Below are positions 1 through 11,400 of a stretch of 64,000 nt of DNA, piece after piece. Origin of the DNA: Paramacrobiotus metropolitanus (lineage: Eukaryota; Tardigrada; Eutardigrada; Parachela; Macrobiotidae); the NCBI RefSeq assembly GCF_019649055.1, contig NW_026570306.1, positions 310,001 to 374,000 on the forward strand. Reading direction: 5' to 3'. Positions within the stretch are counted from its first letter, which is position 1; each line of letters starts with the position of its first letter. The notes below the pieces were generated by a model that was not told the DNA's origin, searched no databases, and saw nothing but the letters and a program-made list of their open reading frames with translations. Both the position numbers and the translations under genes were made by a program.

Positions 1-127
1 TAATTTTTTGAGTGAATGTACATGCAATTTATTTGAATAAAAGAGGCACTTTTACCGGTATTATGTAGAAAATATTAAATAGTGTAGGCAATAATTCCTC
101 CAAACCTGTGCATTTATTGGTTTGCAG

Positions 128-1747
128 CGGATTTCTCCACGATCCCCAGTCATGCCTTGCGCGCCAGCACGGTGTTCATCGGGATTTCGGCGCTGATCAT
201 CCTGATCTGTATTGTGTGCATGATCCTGTTCTTCTTTCTACATCCGGCCACTGTATATCAAATCTGCGGATGGCTGCAAGCGTTTTCCGGTAAGTCGGAA
301 CATTTGGCGCCATTGACATTGAACCAAAAATAAGACGTACAGAGTACGTACACAAATATTGAGAATTAATACTTTTTTAATACAATTTTAAATTGAATTC
401 TACGGTAAAATGTAATTAAAATATCTCCTTGGTAGGCAGTAGCGTAGAACAGCGGCTTCTTCCATCTCGAAATTTACGCGTAAACGCGCCTCTTTGTTGA
501 CGTATCCCTCAACTGCAATGAAACGCAGTAAAATTAATAAAACTAAATCTTTTCCATTTTTCCATCACTGACATTTGCTCAGATTTTTTATTACGTTATT
601 TATTAATAGCTGTTTACTAATTGATTTTAAAAATTTATTAATGAAGTTTATTGTTTTTTTTATAGGGCTTATCTCTTAAAAATAGTGTACACGGCATTCC
701 GCACAGTGTCGCCTGCATCATTATGATTATTTTTGTCAAAATAGTGAAAATACACATAATCTGATTTTTATCTTCCGCGCTGTTGATGTTCCTGGGCGTG
801 GTCATATATCCGTCGGGATGGGACCATCCGGTGGTGCGGTCGGTGTGCGGCAACGACGCGGTGAAGTACTATCCTAATTTTATTATTCTGTTTATTTTTA
901 TCGTTAACAGAATCACAATTATATGTGAAGTAATTGATTTTGTTTATTATTATTGTGCTATCTGCTGACTTCTGATCGTAAAAAAGTTCGTCTCAGCCGC
1001 TGCAATTAAGTACGGTGTCAGTTCGCATTTGGTGATATGTTGTAGTACGGTGGCTCACTATTCATAACTCTTTGCTTCTTATTACGATAGGAGAGCGATA
1101 ACAATCCACGATCGCGATAGCGACTCTACAATGTAGATTTGGTAATTATGAAATTTTTTTCGCATACGAAGTTTTCATCCTTTTTTAGTAAATCAAGATG
1201 TAAAAAAAAGTAATAATAAGCATTAAAATCACTACGTTTGAAATTAGACTGAAAAAACCACACGCGTTTTTTATTTATAGTTGCAGAAGAATAATTAGAT
1301 ATTATACTTAAATTAATTAGAATTTTCATTAATTAGTTAATCATTTTATAAATTATAATTATATTATTATTATAATAACTTAACCGAATTAAAATATTAT
1401 ACCATTATAATTAACTTCAATTACTGTATTTGGTTATTAATGTGGATGTAAAATTGAATGTACCGTGTACAGGTGACATTAATTCAGCCTACACCGGCAC
1501 CGGGATCCCGGTGGACGCCCACTCCGTGGTGTCGAAGCGCTCGACGAACCTGCAGCCGGTGCTGTACCCACCCGGCCACGATCACGATCATCCCGGCAAG
1601 ATGAGCGAGTTCACGGCGCGCCGCGATCGCTCCATCGGCAAACCGCAGACACCGCGACTGCAACGGCCATTTTCATCTGTGGATGCCGCTTTGAGGATGT
1701 CGGGGCAAGTGCTCGAAAGCCGACGATGTCCGAACGGTCGCAACTGA
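128..1747 (+). CDS. LHFPL-family tetraspan membrane protein, 3' part
   Basis: LHFPL proteins are four-pass membrane proteins; LHFPL3/4/5 are auxiliary partners of GABA-A receptors or of the hair-cell transduction channel. Exon 128-289 follows a TTTGCAG acceptor and reads DFSTIPSHALRAS, then a long hydrophobic segment ending in ATVYQICGWLQ, matching the family's second membrane span; it ends at a GTAAGT donor. The next exon, about 778-860, reads LLMFLGVVIYPSGWD and then VRSVCG, the family's third span and YPxGWD/CG signature. Exon 1488-1747 follows an AATTCAG acceptor and carries a hydrophilic tail ending at TGA 1745-1747. The 5' exons lie before the window. Two oddities: no AG acceptor precedes 778, and the exon for the fourth span (family CSVRWAYIL) was not found between 860 and 1488. 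The tail exon's membership rests on GC content and an open frame only. Family call fairly sure; gene structure not. Confidence 0.7.
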
Positions 1748-3789
1748 ACGGCGCCGCTGGTCGCCGACTTCCGTTGAGACAAGCCGCGCCGAACAGCCCT
1801 TTATTGAATCTTTGAACACAACAGAGCAACGCTAGTGGTAATAAACAGCAGATCGGAGAAGATCGGAGATTCAACAACAGGACAACTGGACAAGTGATGA
1901 CACAGTATATTTTCATCTATATATCGCCAGTGGCCCATGTGTTCCTGTTTTACGTTATTCGTAGATACCGGCATTATCAGCCTCATTTTCTAAACTAGGC
2001 TCTCTTCAGCTTCACAAGGCATATTGAAGCTGGGTTGAAAATTATCCGTTTTTATAGTAGCTTACCTGGGCAGTATAACCGCGACGTACGGAAGAAGATT
2101 GATCAAAAGGTCAGTCATCATTTAGTTCGATGAAGTGTAATACAGGAGAAAAAATTAAAGATTATAAACAAATTAACGAAAAATTATGTATGGCAAACTG
2201 ACAGAAACTCGAGAAAAGAAAGCGCCGCATTAATTACAGACGCACATCAGAAATAATTATCATTAAATTAAAAAAATATGACATAAATGAAATACAATAT
2301 AAAAAATTCATAATTAAATAAAATTACAAAAGTAATTATGAAATAAAAATGAAGTAAAAATAATAAGAAATGAAAACATAAGAAACAAAGATATTTAACT
2401 AAGAAATAGAAGATCATTTGTTGCGGATCAACGAGCGTTTTCTATTAGAGCACAATACAATGTGGTTATTGTCACTGGTCCAGCGCCTGAGGTGCCCTTT
2501 ACTTCGTTAACGCCCATGTACACACCGGAGCTGAACGTTAGTAAATTTAGAAATGCGATCTAGCAACAGGTGTGTATGAAAAACAACACCGAATGCGCAT
2601 GCGTCGTAAGAAATTTATTAAACTAGATACGTACAGATAATACAGAAAAACAAAAGGGTCACTGAAAGATATTCATAATTGTATGGAATATGGAAGCAGA
2701 ACAGCTGAATGCCATAAATAACTGTATTTACGACTAACGAGCTCGAGGTAGGTGATGACGAGGTACGTAACGGCTAGGTGGTACATTATGGCTTAAATTG
2801 GCTTTTTAGGTGATTTTTTTGTTTTTTCAGTCACTGTTTCATATCGTTTCTATTCACTTAAGTTATTCAGGATTTCTTTGTATAATACGAGTTGAAGAAA
2901 ATGTGACAAAACGGATTGTAACTGTTAGCGTACGCATATGCCGCTGGGTTGCGCTGATACGCTAAAAGTCAGGCAAATTAACCATGGAGATCGTAGCACA
3001 GTGGCGAAAGTCTTAGGTCCGGTTCGTTAATCAGCCGTAAAATGCAATATTAGAATGATAATCTTATTACGCGGCCAGCAGTATTATTTTTTAACCGTTG
3101 TCATAATTTACTTTTCTTGCAGGAAAGACTAAAAAAAGCATAGAAAATCTTTTTTGAACAACCGCATAATTTGGCCATTTCAAAATATGAATTTTAATGT
3201 ACATATTTATTGAGCAGTAACAGTGAAATCCAAGCGCCGAAATGGGTTAAAAATATTGATAATTCGAAATTAATATTATGAAATAAGATTATGAAGAGAT
3301 GAGATATTTTGAATAATATTCATAATTTTATATATGTAATATTTCAGATATTCTTAAATATTTTATATTATAACGAAATACTTTGAATTACCTTCTAAAT
3401 AATATACCTATGCAAGCATTACTTATCCGACTTCTATCTCACAGAATTTATTGCAGTATTATCGGGAAGAATTTTTGAGCGGTTCAGAAAATCAACAACC
3501 AATCAGACACCCGGTTAGCAAAAACCGCCCACCCACCAAATAAAATTAATAAAAAAACCACTTTCAGCAGATTTCCAATCGGGAAGCACATTACCACCAC
3601 GAGAAAGCGCCGAGTAATCTCGTTGTAAAAACCGGAAACTCCACTGAAACGTATCGCTGAGGCACACACACCGTCGTTGCTCACCAATCCATCCACACAC
3701 AAATCAAAAGGCGGTTAAGATCAATTAAAAAATTCATTTCAATTTATACTGGCAACAATATAACAAAAACTCAGTCCAACGGAATGTTA
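1748..3789. other. Intergenic, convergent 3' regions
   Basis: AT-rich sequence between the LHFPL stop and the TBC1D13 stop on the opposite strand. It must hold both 3' untranslated regions. Only short uninformative ORFs occur; I see no RNA gene or element here. Confidence 0.6.
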
Positions 3790-6700
3790 TCACGAGGAGG
3801 CGGGTTTGCGGGCGTTGCGCAGCTGGACGGCCTTGACGAGGATCTTATGTACATCCGGATTGGGATAATTCTAAAAAAAAGAAAAACACAAGATTAAAAC
3901 CATTTTAAATAAAGATTTAACCATTTAGAATAAGAATTTTAGCCATTTCAATTTAAAATACAGAAAAACCGGACAAACAAACAGGAAAAACGTAATGTTA
4001 CCAAGAAAATGCAGGCCATCAGGAAATAGCGAATTAATTTCAATATTACAATTGTATACAATTTTTTGTTGGCTGCTATCATCGCTACACGTGCATGTGT
4101 TACTAATAATCAAACGAATAATCGTAGTATTGTGGCTCAGAAACCATGATAGCATTGTGCCCAGCATCCTGGCCGTTGGATAATTCATAATAAACACCAA
4201 AATTTGAAACTTTACTGTTTTTTATTAGAAGAAACCCGCAGTGTTTGAGAATTAACCAAGAATGGACTAGTTTTTACCGAAACGGAAATTAAATCAAAAA
4301 CGGCACGAAATGAGAAATTCGGCAACAGCAGAGCAACAAAAACAAAAGTATTCTCTAATTACGAAATTTAAGGCAGCAAAATGAGGAATTAAAGACTTAG
4401 TATTAGTATTATTTAATTACTAAGACACTAAGGCGTCAAAAAGAAGAAGGCAAGTGCTATTTCATTCTTACTATGATTTTATGCAGCAAATTCAGAAATG
4501 TCAAGGAATAAAGCAGCCGACGTTTACAAATTATGGTTAAAGCGGAAAAATTCATCAAGTAAATTTAAAAAAACATATAATTACAGCCCAACCATGACAT
4601 TTTCCAACGCAAATGATGGAATTATCGGACGCACCTGTAATAATTTCATGGAAGATGCAAAATCCCCATCCAACAGCTGATCCCGTATTAAACTGTCAAA
4701 ATCAACAAACACAGGAGTCATCATGTCTCAGCGTGAGAAACGAAGCGGCCTACATGATCATGGCGCAGGAGATGTCGAGGAGGAAGTCGAAGCGCTGCCG
4801 ATCGGCGAAGAGACTGTCCCACAGGCGCAGCACTTCCGGCAGGGCGAATTCCTGGCTGAGGAGGAGGGTCAGCCAGCGGAAGCTGTAGTACTGCGGTTTC
4901 AGGTCCAATTCCTCCAACCACGCCCACAGAACGCGGTCCGTCTGCTTTAACAGCTCCATCAAACGGTTCATGGAGCTCACTGCATACACACACAGAAAAA
5001 AGCGAATAAGTAGTCAAGAAAATAATTTGTTTAATAAAAACCGGAAGAATAAAAGAATGAGCCAAAAAAAATCTTTATGATGAGCCGCTGAAAACTGTTC
5101 TCTAATATTAGAACATCAATATCAGATTAAATGGCGCCCAGGGTAAGGGACAAACATCCACTGCACTACGTTTAACACAAATGTTAACTCGCTGCATTTT
5201 ACACACACTGATTGCAACGTTAAACTAAAATCACGCATTACCTTCCAGATTAATAAAAAATCATACCCAAATTAATAAAATAAAGTTAATTAGGAAACAA
5301 GAGGCCTACTTATTTAATTCCATAATCCAGCCAAATTCCAAACTCCACAATCAAGCGCAAATTTATTTCGTTACTTTCTTACCGATTCCGCTGGCTGATT
5401 CGTCCAGGTGCTTAATAAATCGATCCCGAATTTCGCCCATTAAATTCGTAAAACAGAAAAATGTATCAGCTTCCGCGTGCTCTGAAAAACGAAAATTAAT
5501 TCTTCATTAAACGGTAAACAACTCAAACAAAATGATACTCAAACTAAATGATACTCAAACTCAAACATCTTAATTACAACTTTCCTGAAAATTCTGCTAA
5601 CCAATACAACAACATAAAATAAAAGCAAAACAGTTAACTCAAGAATTTCTAAAAACAAATCTAACATCAGGTGAAAAACTTTATAAAGGTGAAACATCAG
5701 CTGAAAAACTTTGACAACTGATTAACTATTATTCAAGTAACCGGAAGAATTACGCCTTTTCTTTCAGAAGGCACAGATTTTGCACAATTTCCACTACACT
5801 ACAATTTCCACGATGTCTTCACCGCCCAATATCGATGAAAAACAGAATATTGCTAATATGAAATAAAAATTCGGAACCGTTGGCGAAGCGGATAAATTTA
5901 ACGAGATTTACTTGCTATAATTACGTATTCGTTTACTCATATTATGTACACAACAATGTAATGGTGCAGTATACTCAATAAAGCGTCACCCAATAAAAAT
6001 TTAAAAGAAATAAAAAATTTGAAGGTAAACCAACAAATATTACAAATTTTCGGAAAACGATGTGAAAAAAAATGTTACCGAATAATAATTATGAAAATGT
6101 AAAAAATATTCATAAAATGTAACAAAATCTCTAACCTCGGAAGGCGGCATCCTTATCCGTGGAAAAGGTGTAATAAATGGGCCCGATAATCTCGTTCATG
6201 CCCTGCACGTAGCTCTGGCCGGGATTGAGTTTGGCGTAGATGAAGAGCATGCGCTCCACCACCTCCCAGTGGGCCTCCTCGTTCTCCGACAGATTCTCGT
6301 ACTCGGTCCGCTTCCGGCCGCCGCTGCTCATATTCCACCCGCCCGACCGGTTCTTCACCACCGCCGACCACTTGAGCACGCAGTGATCGATGCGCTTGCG
6401 CAGGTATTCCGCGGCGGCGTGCGTCTTGTGCGCCATGAGGAAGGGGTAGTCGGTGGGGCGTTGGAAGAAGCACATGTCGGGATATAATCGCCTGCACATC
6501 CATCTTTATATTTATTGTTTTCCGCTTAAATTTTTATTTATTTTTTAAAATTTTTATTTTGGACTGTTCCACATTTTTTAAGACATTTTCCGTTTTTTTT
6601 TAACACCGCTACTAATTTTCAATTTTCTCTAATGAAAGCCGAATTTCCGTCCCTCATGGCGAAAGCATAGTCATGGCACTTGCATCAGAAATGCATAAAA

Positions 6701-8005
6701 ACAGAAAACATGAAAACCTACTGTACAAGAAAGAAACTTTTGACTTAAAATACAGGAACGCTTTTCTAAAAATTTAAATTTATTACTTCTGTTTTTGATT
6801 ATTAATTTTTTTATTTTTAAATTTTTGTTTTGTACTGTTCTATGTATGTTACATTTTTTCTGCCTTTTTTAACCACGCTACTAATTTATATTTTTCTCTG
6901 ACGGAAAGCCTATTTCCGCCGCTCGTTGCGAAACTACAGTCATCGCACTTGCATCAGAAATGTATCAAAAAAGAAAACAGGAAAAACGTACTAGACAAAA
7001 AAGAAAAAATTACTTAAATTACAGGAACGCTTTTATTGTAGCAACTGATCAGCTGTATTACCGTTCCAAATTGTATTCTACAAAGGAAGAATCTGGATTT
7101 CAAGTTCCACTACACTACAATTTTCCCCATTTCTGCACGCATTCAGGCACATTTCACATAGATCGCTCGTCGCAGTGGCAACTTCTAACTCATGATAACA
7201 CTTAAGGCGCAGAAAAAACGAAGTTTTAATATTATTCAAATAATTTAACAAATATTTCAGTTTTACGAAATTTTAGATTTTTTATTGTGGAATATTAAAC
7301 GCTGCATACCTGGCGTCTTTGTCGATCTGCATGAGCACTTCATTATCCTTGAAATACGCGCTCCAATTACTCTGCGGATTGGGATTCAGCGGCTGTAAAA
7401 ATCTCCAATAAATCACAAAATTTTCCTGATAATTTTCCGCGTTTTTTACATGATCATCACACGTGATATCCTGCCGTCCATCACTGGGAATCTCGTGCTC
7501 GCCCGGATAAATAATCATCTCCTGCACCCACTGCATGTACAGCTTCCTGCAGTCCGAAAGCAACAGGTTGACATTTTTTGTTCAACTTTTTCCCGGATTC
7601 TCTTACCTTTGACGATTTAACGTCGATTCCCAATCCGCACGCTTCGGTGGGAGGTAATTTAGCATCACCTGAATGAAGAAAAAACAGCTGATCCATCAGA
7701 AAAATGTATTCATAATTAAACACCGCGCACGGCTGCTGGATCTCTGTACGCCGTTACACAATTCTGTTCAGTCAGTACAGGGAAATATCAACTTACTTTC
7801 CAGCATTTTGGGCGCAGGCCAGATTCGTCGGGAACGCCTTCAAAAAATCGGTTTCCGTATAGAATCCAACATGAAATCGGTAATTTAAACGTGGAAAATG
7901 CAAGTTTAATCAACCTTGAAAACAAGCTGCACGCAGTTCATCCATGTTGATGCGCTCGTCGGCCAAGATGCGCTCCAGATCCTCCGTTCTGGAACGGTGC
8001 GCCAT
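3790..8005 (-). CDS. TBC1D13: TBC1 domain family member 13-type Rab GTPase-activating protein
   Basis: A GAP for a Rab GTPase (Rab35 for the human protein), acting in membrane traffic. Exons: 8005-7915, 7837-7797, 7668-7607, 7546-7450, 7392-7310, 6491-6136, 5481-5383, 4979-4754, 4692-4635, 3870-3790. All have GT-AG boundaries and matching phases, giving 397 codons against about 400 in human. The start is the only ATG in phase with exon 1. The N-terminus carries CWK then NYLPP and RADWES. The arginine finger is in QIDKDARR (IxxDxxR) and the glutamine finger in YVQGMNEI, so both catalytic fingers are present. Further conserved blocks are FFQRPTDYP, AHWEVVERMLFIYAKLNPG, FRWLTLLLSQEF and WDSLFADRQRFDFLL. 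The intron 7393-7449 is only 57 nt, in phase and stop-free. SETD6 lies 436 bp upstream on the same strand. Confidence 0.93.
6534..7050. repeat. Two diverged copies of a ~270-bp direct repeat in a TBC1D13 intron
   Basis: About 6534-6780 and 6800-7050 match along their length. Each has a T-rich stretch, a GACTGTTC/TACTGTTC block, CGCTACTAATTT, a TTTCCG block, then CACTTGCATCAGAAATG followed by AACAGGAA-type A-rich sequence and ACAGGAACGCTTTT. Both lie inside the 7309-6492 intron. Origin as a local duplication or a small mobile element is unresolved. Confidence 0.7.
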
Positions 8006-8441
8006 TGCAGTCCGCGCTAATTTACGAGATAAATCATAACAGTGACACTATCATAACCGAAAAATAAAATCCCCGCAGCAATCACAAGTTCTTAATCATA
8101 ACCCTGTAACCTTTTTCCACATAATTTAGGGAAAATCTAATTAAATGCCATATCAAATTAGGAAAACAACTGCAGAATCAACGAAAACAAATCCAAAGTG
8201 AAAAAAATCAAAACAAATAATTCGGAAATTCGAATTTTGGACGTCTGAGCTGTAATGGCGCAACGTCTGCAGTTCCCTGTATAATTTGTGTAGGTTGGTC
8301 TGTACAGAGCCGCTGTACACGTGCGCACAGTTTTCTTCTGCTGGCCGTTTACGTGGTAATGTATTGCGTTTTTTCCGTGCATATTTTATTTTTTCTCATA
8401 AATTAAGTAACAATGAAAGTAATGGAAAAATAAAAAAAGAA
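8006..8441. other. Short spacer between SETD6 stop and TBC1D13 start
   Basis: This 436-bp spacer must hold the SETD6 3' end and the TBC1D13 promoter or leader. Such tight same-strand spacing could allow shared transcription, but nothing in the sequence proves it. No coding feature is seen here. Confidence 0.5.
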
Positions 8442-11400
8442 TCAAGAATTCAAACAGCGCAAATATTCGTTTAACAGCACCAACTCGGCTCGATGGACAA
8501 AAGCAATAAACAGTGAGCGCTGCGTATCTGCATCCACATTTCCGGCGCTCTTTTGTCTGGACAACAATTCTTGAATGTGTTCAATATTTTTTCTTTCTTC
8601 CGGCAATGTTCGTGGATATTCGTTCAGTTTTTTCTGTATCACTCTGAATAAAAAAACACATAAATGAAACTAGTAAGTACATGAAAAACATGTTTAAAAA
8701 AAATAAGTGCAACAATAATTATTTTCTAATTGACAAAAACGAAATTCTATTTGTCAAAACCATAAATTTTAAAACACCGAAAAAAGCCACTTATACACAG
8801 GAATATTTTCTCGATTTGATTTCAACAAAATACATAGTTTAAACATAACAAAATTCAAATAATATTATCATCTGAAACATGCAAATTTATCATTTTTATA
8901 ATAATGCTTGCTTATGGAAAAATCTTCTTTAAAAATTTATCAAAAAACCATACAATTAATTTTGAACAGAAACCGCACAGGCAACGACCGAACCGAAAAT
9001 GGAAAAGCTCTAAATTACCTAGCAAAAATATCCTTCGCTACGGGATCCAGTTTCGAGAGATTTTCTGCAAGACAATTCAAGTGAAAATTAAAGTAAATAA
9101 TAACAAATTAAATTTGCACGCCGATAAAATCACCTAAACGGTACTGCTCCCGGCTGAAATCCGCTTCCTCTTCTTCATCCTCACCGGCCGCGTCCATGTC
9201 GGCAAATGCCTGCGCGTCGGCGGTCAGCACCTCCATAATGCGGCTCACTTCCATATCCGTGAGAATTTCTTTCTTCCCTATGACGATCGGATATTTCTCA
9301 CCAACTAGTTCCTAAAAAAGCAAAATTTAATTACAGCTGTCGAAGGAATATTTACTGCATCAAATTTTACACAAACAGGACATATTTCCACAAAAAGACC
9401 AAACTTGCGCGAACTGAAAAATAAAAAGAAAAAATAAACCAAACGAAATCTAAGCGAAAAGTGTAGCAATGTTTGTATAGAGCTTATAACTTTTCAGGAG
9501 CGCTTTCTTGTTATGTTGAACATTCTGCCATCGCACTACGTTAATTCACACTGATTCGTTCTTTTCTGCATATCCGATAAAAATGTGAAACAATCAGAAA
9601 ATGAAAGCATCTGCAGAAAATCGGTTATACAGGCTGTATCTCTGTAAAACTTGTAGAAGTCATTCCAATTTGCTTTCGCATTTGCCATTGTACTACGTAA
9701 TTTCTACAGCAGTAGAGGCTACATTGCTGCATGCCGGATATCAATACAACTCGTATCGCTAGCAGAAATTCACGCAATATGTATGCCGGTTACTTGTAAA
9801 AGGAAACAAAAACACACCAAGCTGATTTCGCTATGAGGAAAAAAAGACCATAATTTATTACTTTTCCTTGTTGCTGACCTTTTTCTCCAAATAACTCCAG
9901 CGTTTATCCAGTTGGGCCGGCGACAGCGGAAGCCGCGGCGGATTCTGCTGCAGTAAATCGGTGAGGGTGTCGCGCAGCAAGGACGACGGGATAAAGACCT
10001 CTTCAAAGGGATTCTCCTCGTCATCCTCCGCGTACCCGTAGAGATACAATAATTCCGATGAAGAAATCTCCCCGTATGTGTTGAATATCTCCTCACCCTG
10101 GAAATTCAACCAGTTTCTCAATTATCACAATTAATTGCAAATAAATTCAACTTAGTCTTCTTTTACTGGATTTGAATGATATTATGAAGCATGAAAAATG
10201 GGAATAATTACAGCAGTATTTTACTACCACAAATGTGAGTTCAAATACAACCTCATATTTTCCGTATGAATGCAGATTTAACGAAACATTGTATTATGAT
10301 TCACGGATAACAAAAAACTATGCGGCATAATTACTCTGGATTTTGTTAAAATTAATTTTAATTCGAATAATTCATCAAATTTAAATCAAACTGACGGTAT
10401 TCATTGTATTTTATACTCATAAGTCTGAATTTAAATAAAAATTAAAATACATTATGCGGCATAAATGCGCTTTTTTTGCTGACAATTAATTTTAATTCAA
10501 TCTTAATTCATCAAATTTAAATGACGGTTTCCATTTTACTACTCATAAGTCTGAGTTAAATAACACTTTTCATTGTCAGAATTAAACTATTTAAATCAAA
10601 CTGAACTTATTTTTTGGAATAGATTTATGGTTGTGACCAAAATAGTGTGGAACTTTCGTAGAGCAGTGGCAAACCGGGTTTCCATAAAAAAAGCTGTGTT
10701 CAAGAATCATGTGCAAGAATTAGAGAAACATAGATGCACACCTTATAATGCGTTAATTTTCCATTTTTAAAATTAATAACTTTTCCATGCACAGAAAGTG
10801 ATTTATCCTGTATAAGTACAGACTGTACACTGGATTTTATTGTTGCCTTTTATTAAACTACTTTTTCCGCACGTACCGCTTTGATATTTTTGACCGCCAG
10901 CATTTTCAGCACCTCCCCATCATCGTCCCAGTGGAGTCTGGCGTTATTGCGGCGGACACTGGCGTTGAGGAAGTCGGCGATGGGCACCATAATCGGCACT
11001 TCCATCAGCGCATTGCCCACTTGGCTGGCTTCGCGGTCCTCGTCCTCCGAATCGGAATTCTCCTTATCCACCGTGCTGGCACTGTCCTCACTGTCCGGCC
11101 GCGTGAAACTGTACGCCATGATAAAACCGGAGATCTTCACCACCGTCTCGCGGAGGCTTTCCAATTCGCTGTTATCCACGAAAGAAATTAAAATTATTAC
11201 CAGAAAATAAATATCAAATAAACAATTATTTATTAATCATGTTTATCCAAGATGCTTTTTATTTTTTTCGAATCTTTAAATTTTTTTAGGTCAATTATTT
11301 TTATTCTTATTATCTAATTTTTTTTAAATTGCTACTAAATTATCTTTATTATTTATTAATCATGTTGATTACTGAGCTTTTGCTTTTGCCCGAATATTCG

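Noticed and set aside
4140-4190. NYPTARMLGT reading on the minus strand as an alternative last exon of TBC1D13
   Set aside because: The exon at 3870-3790 has the right phase and a family-like C-terminus; this reading has no acceptor in phase.
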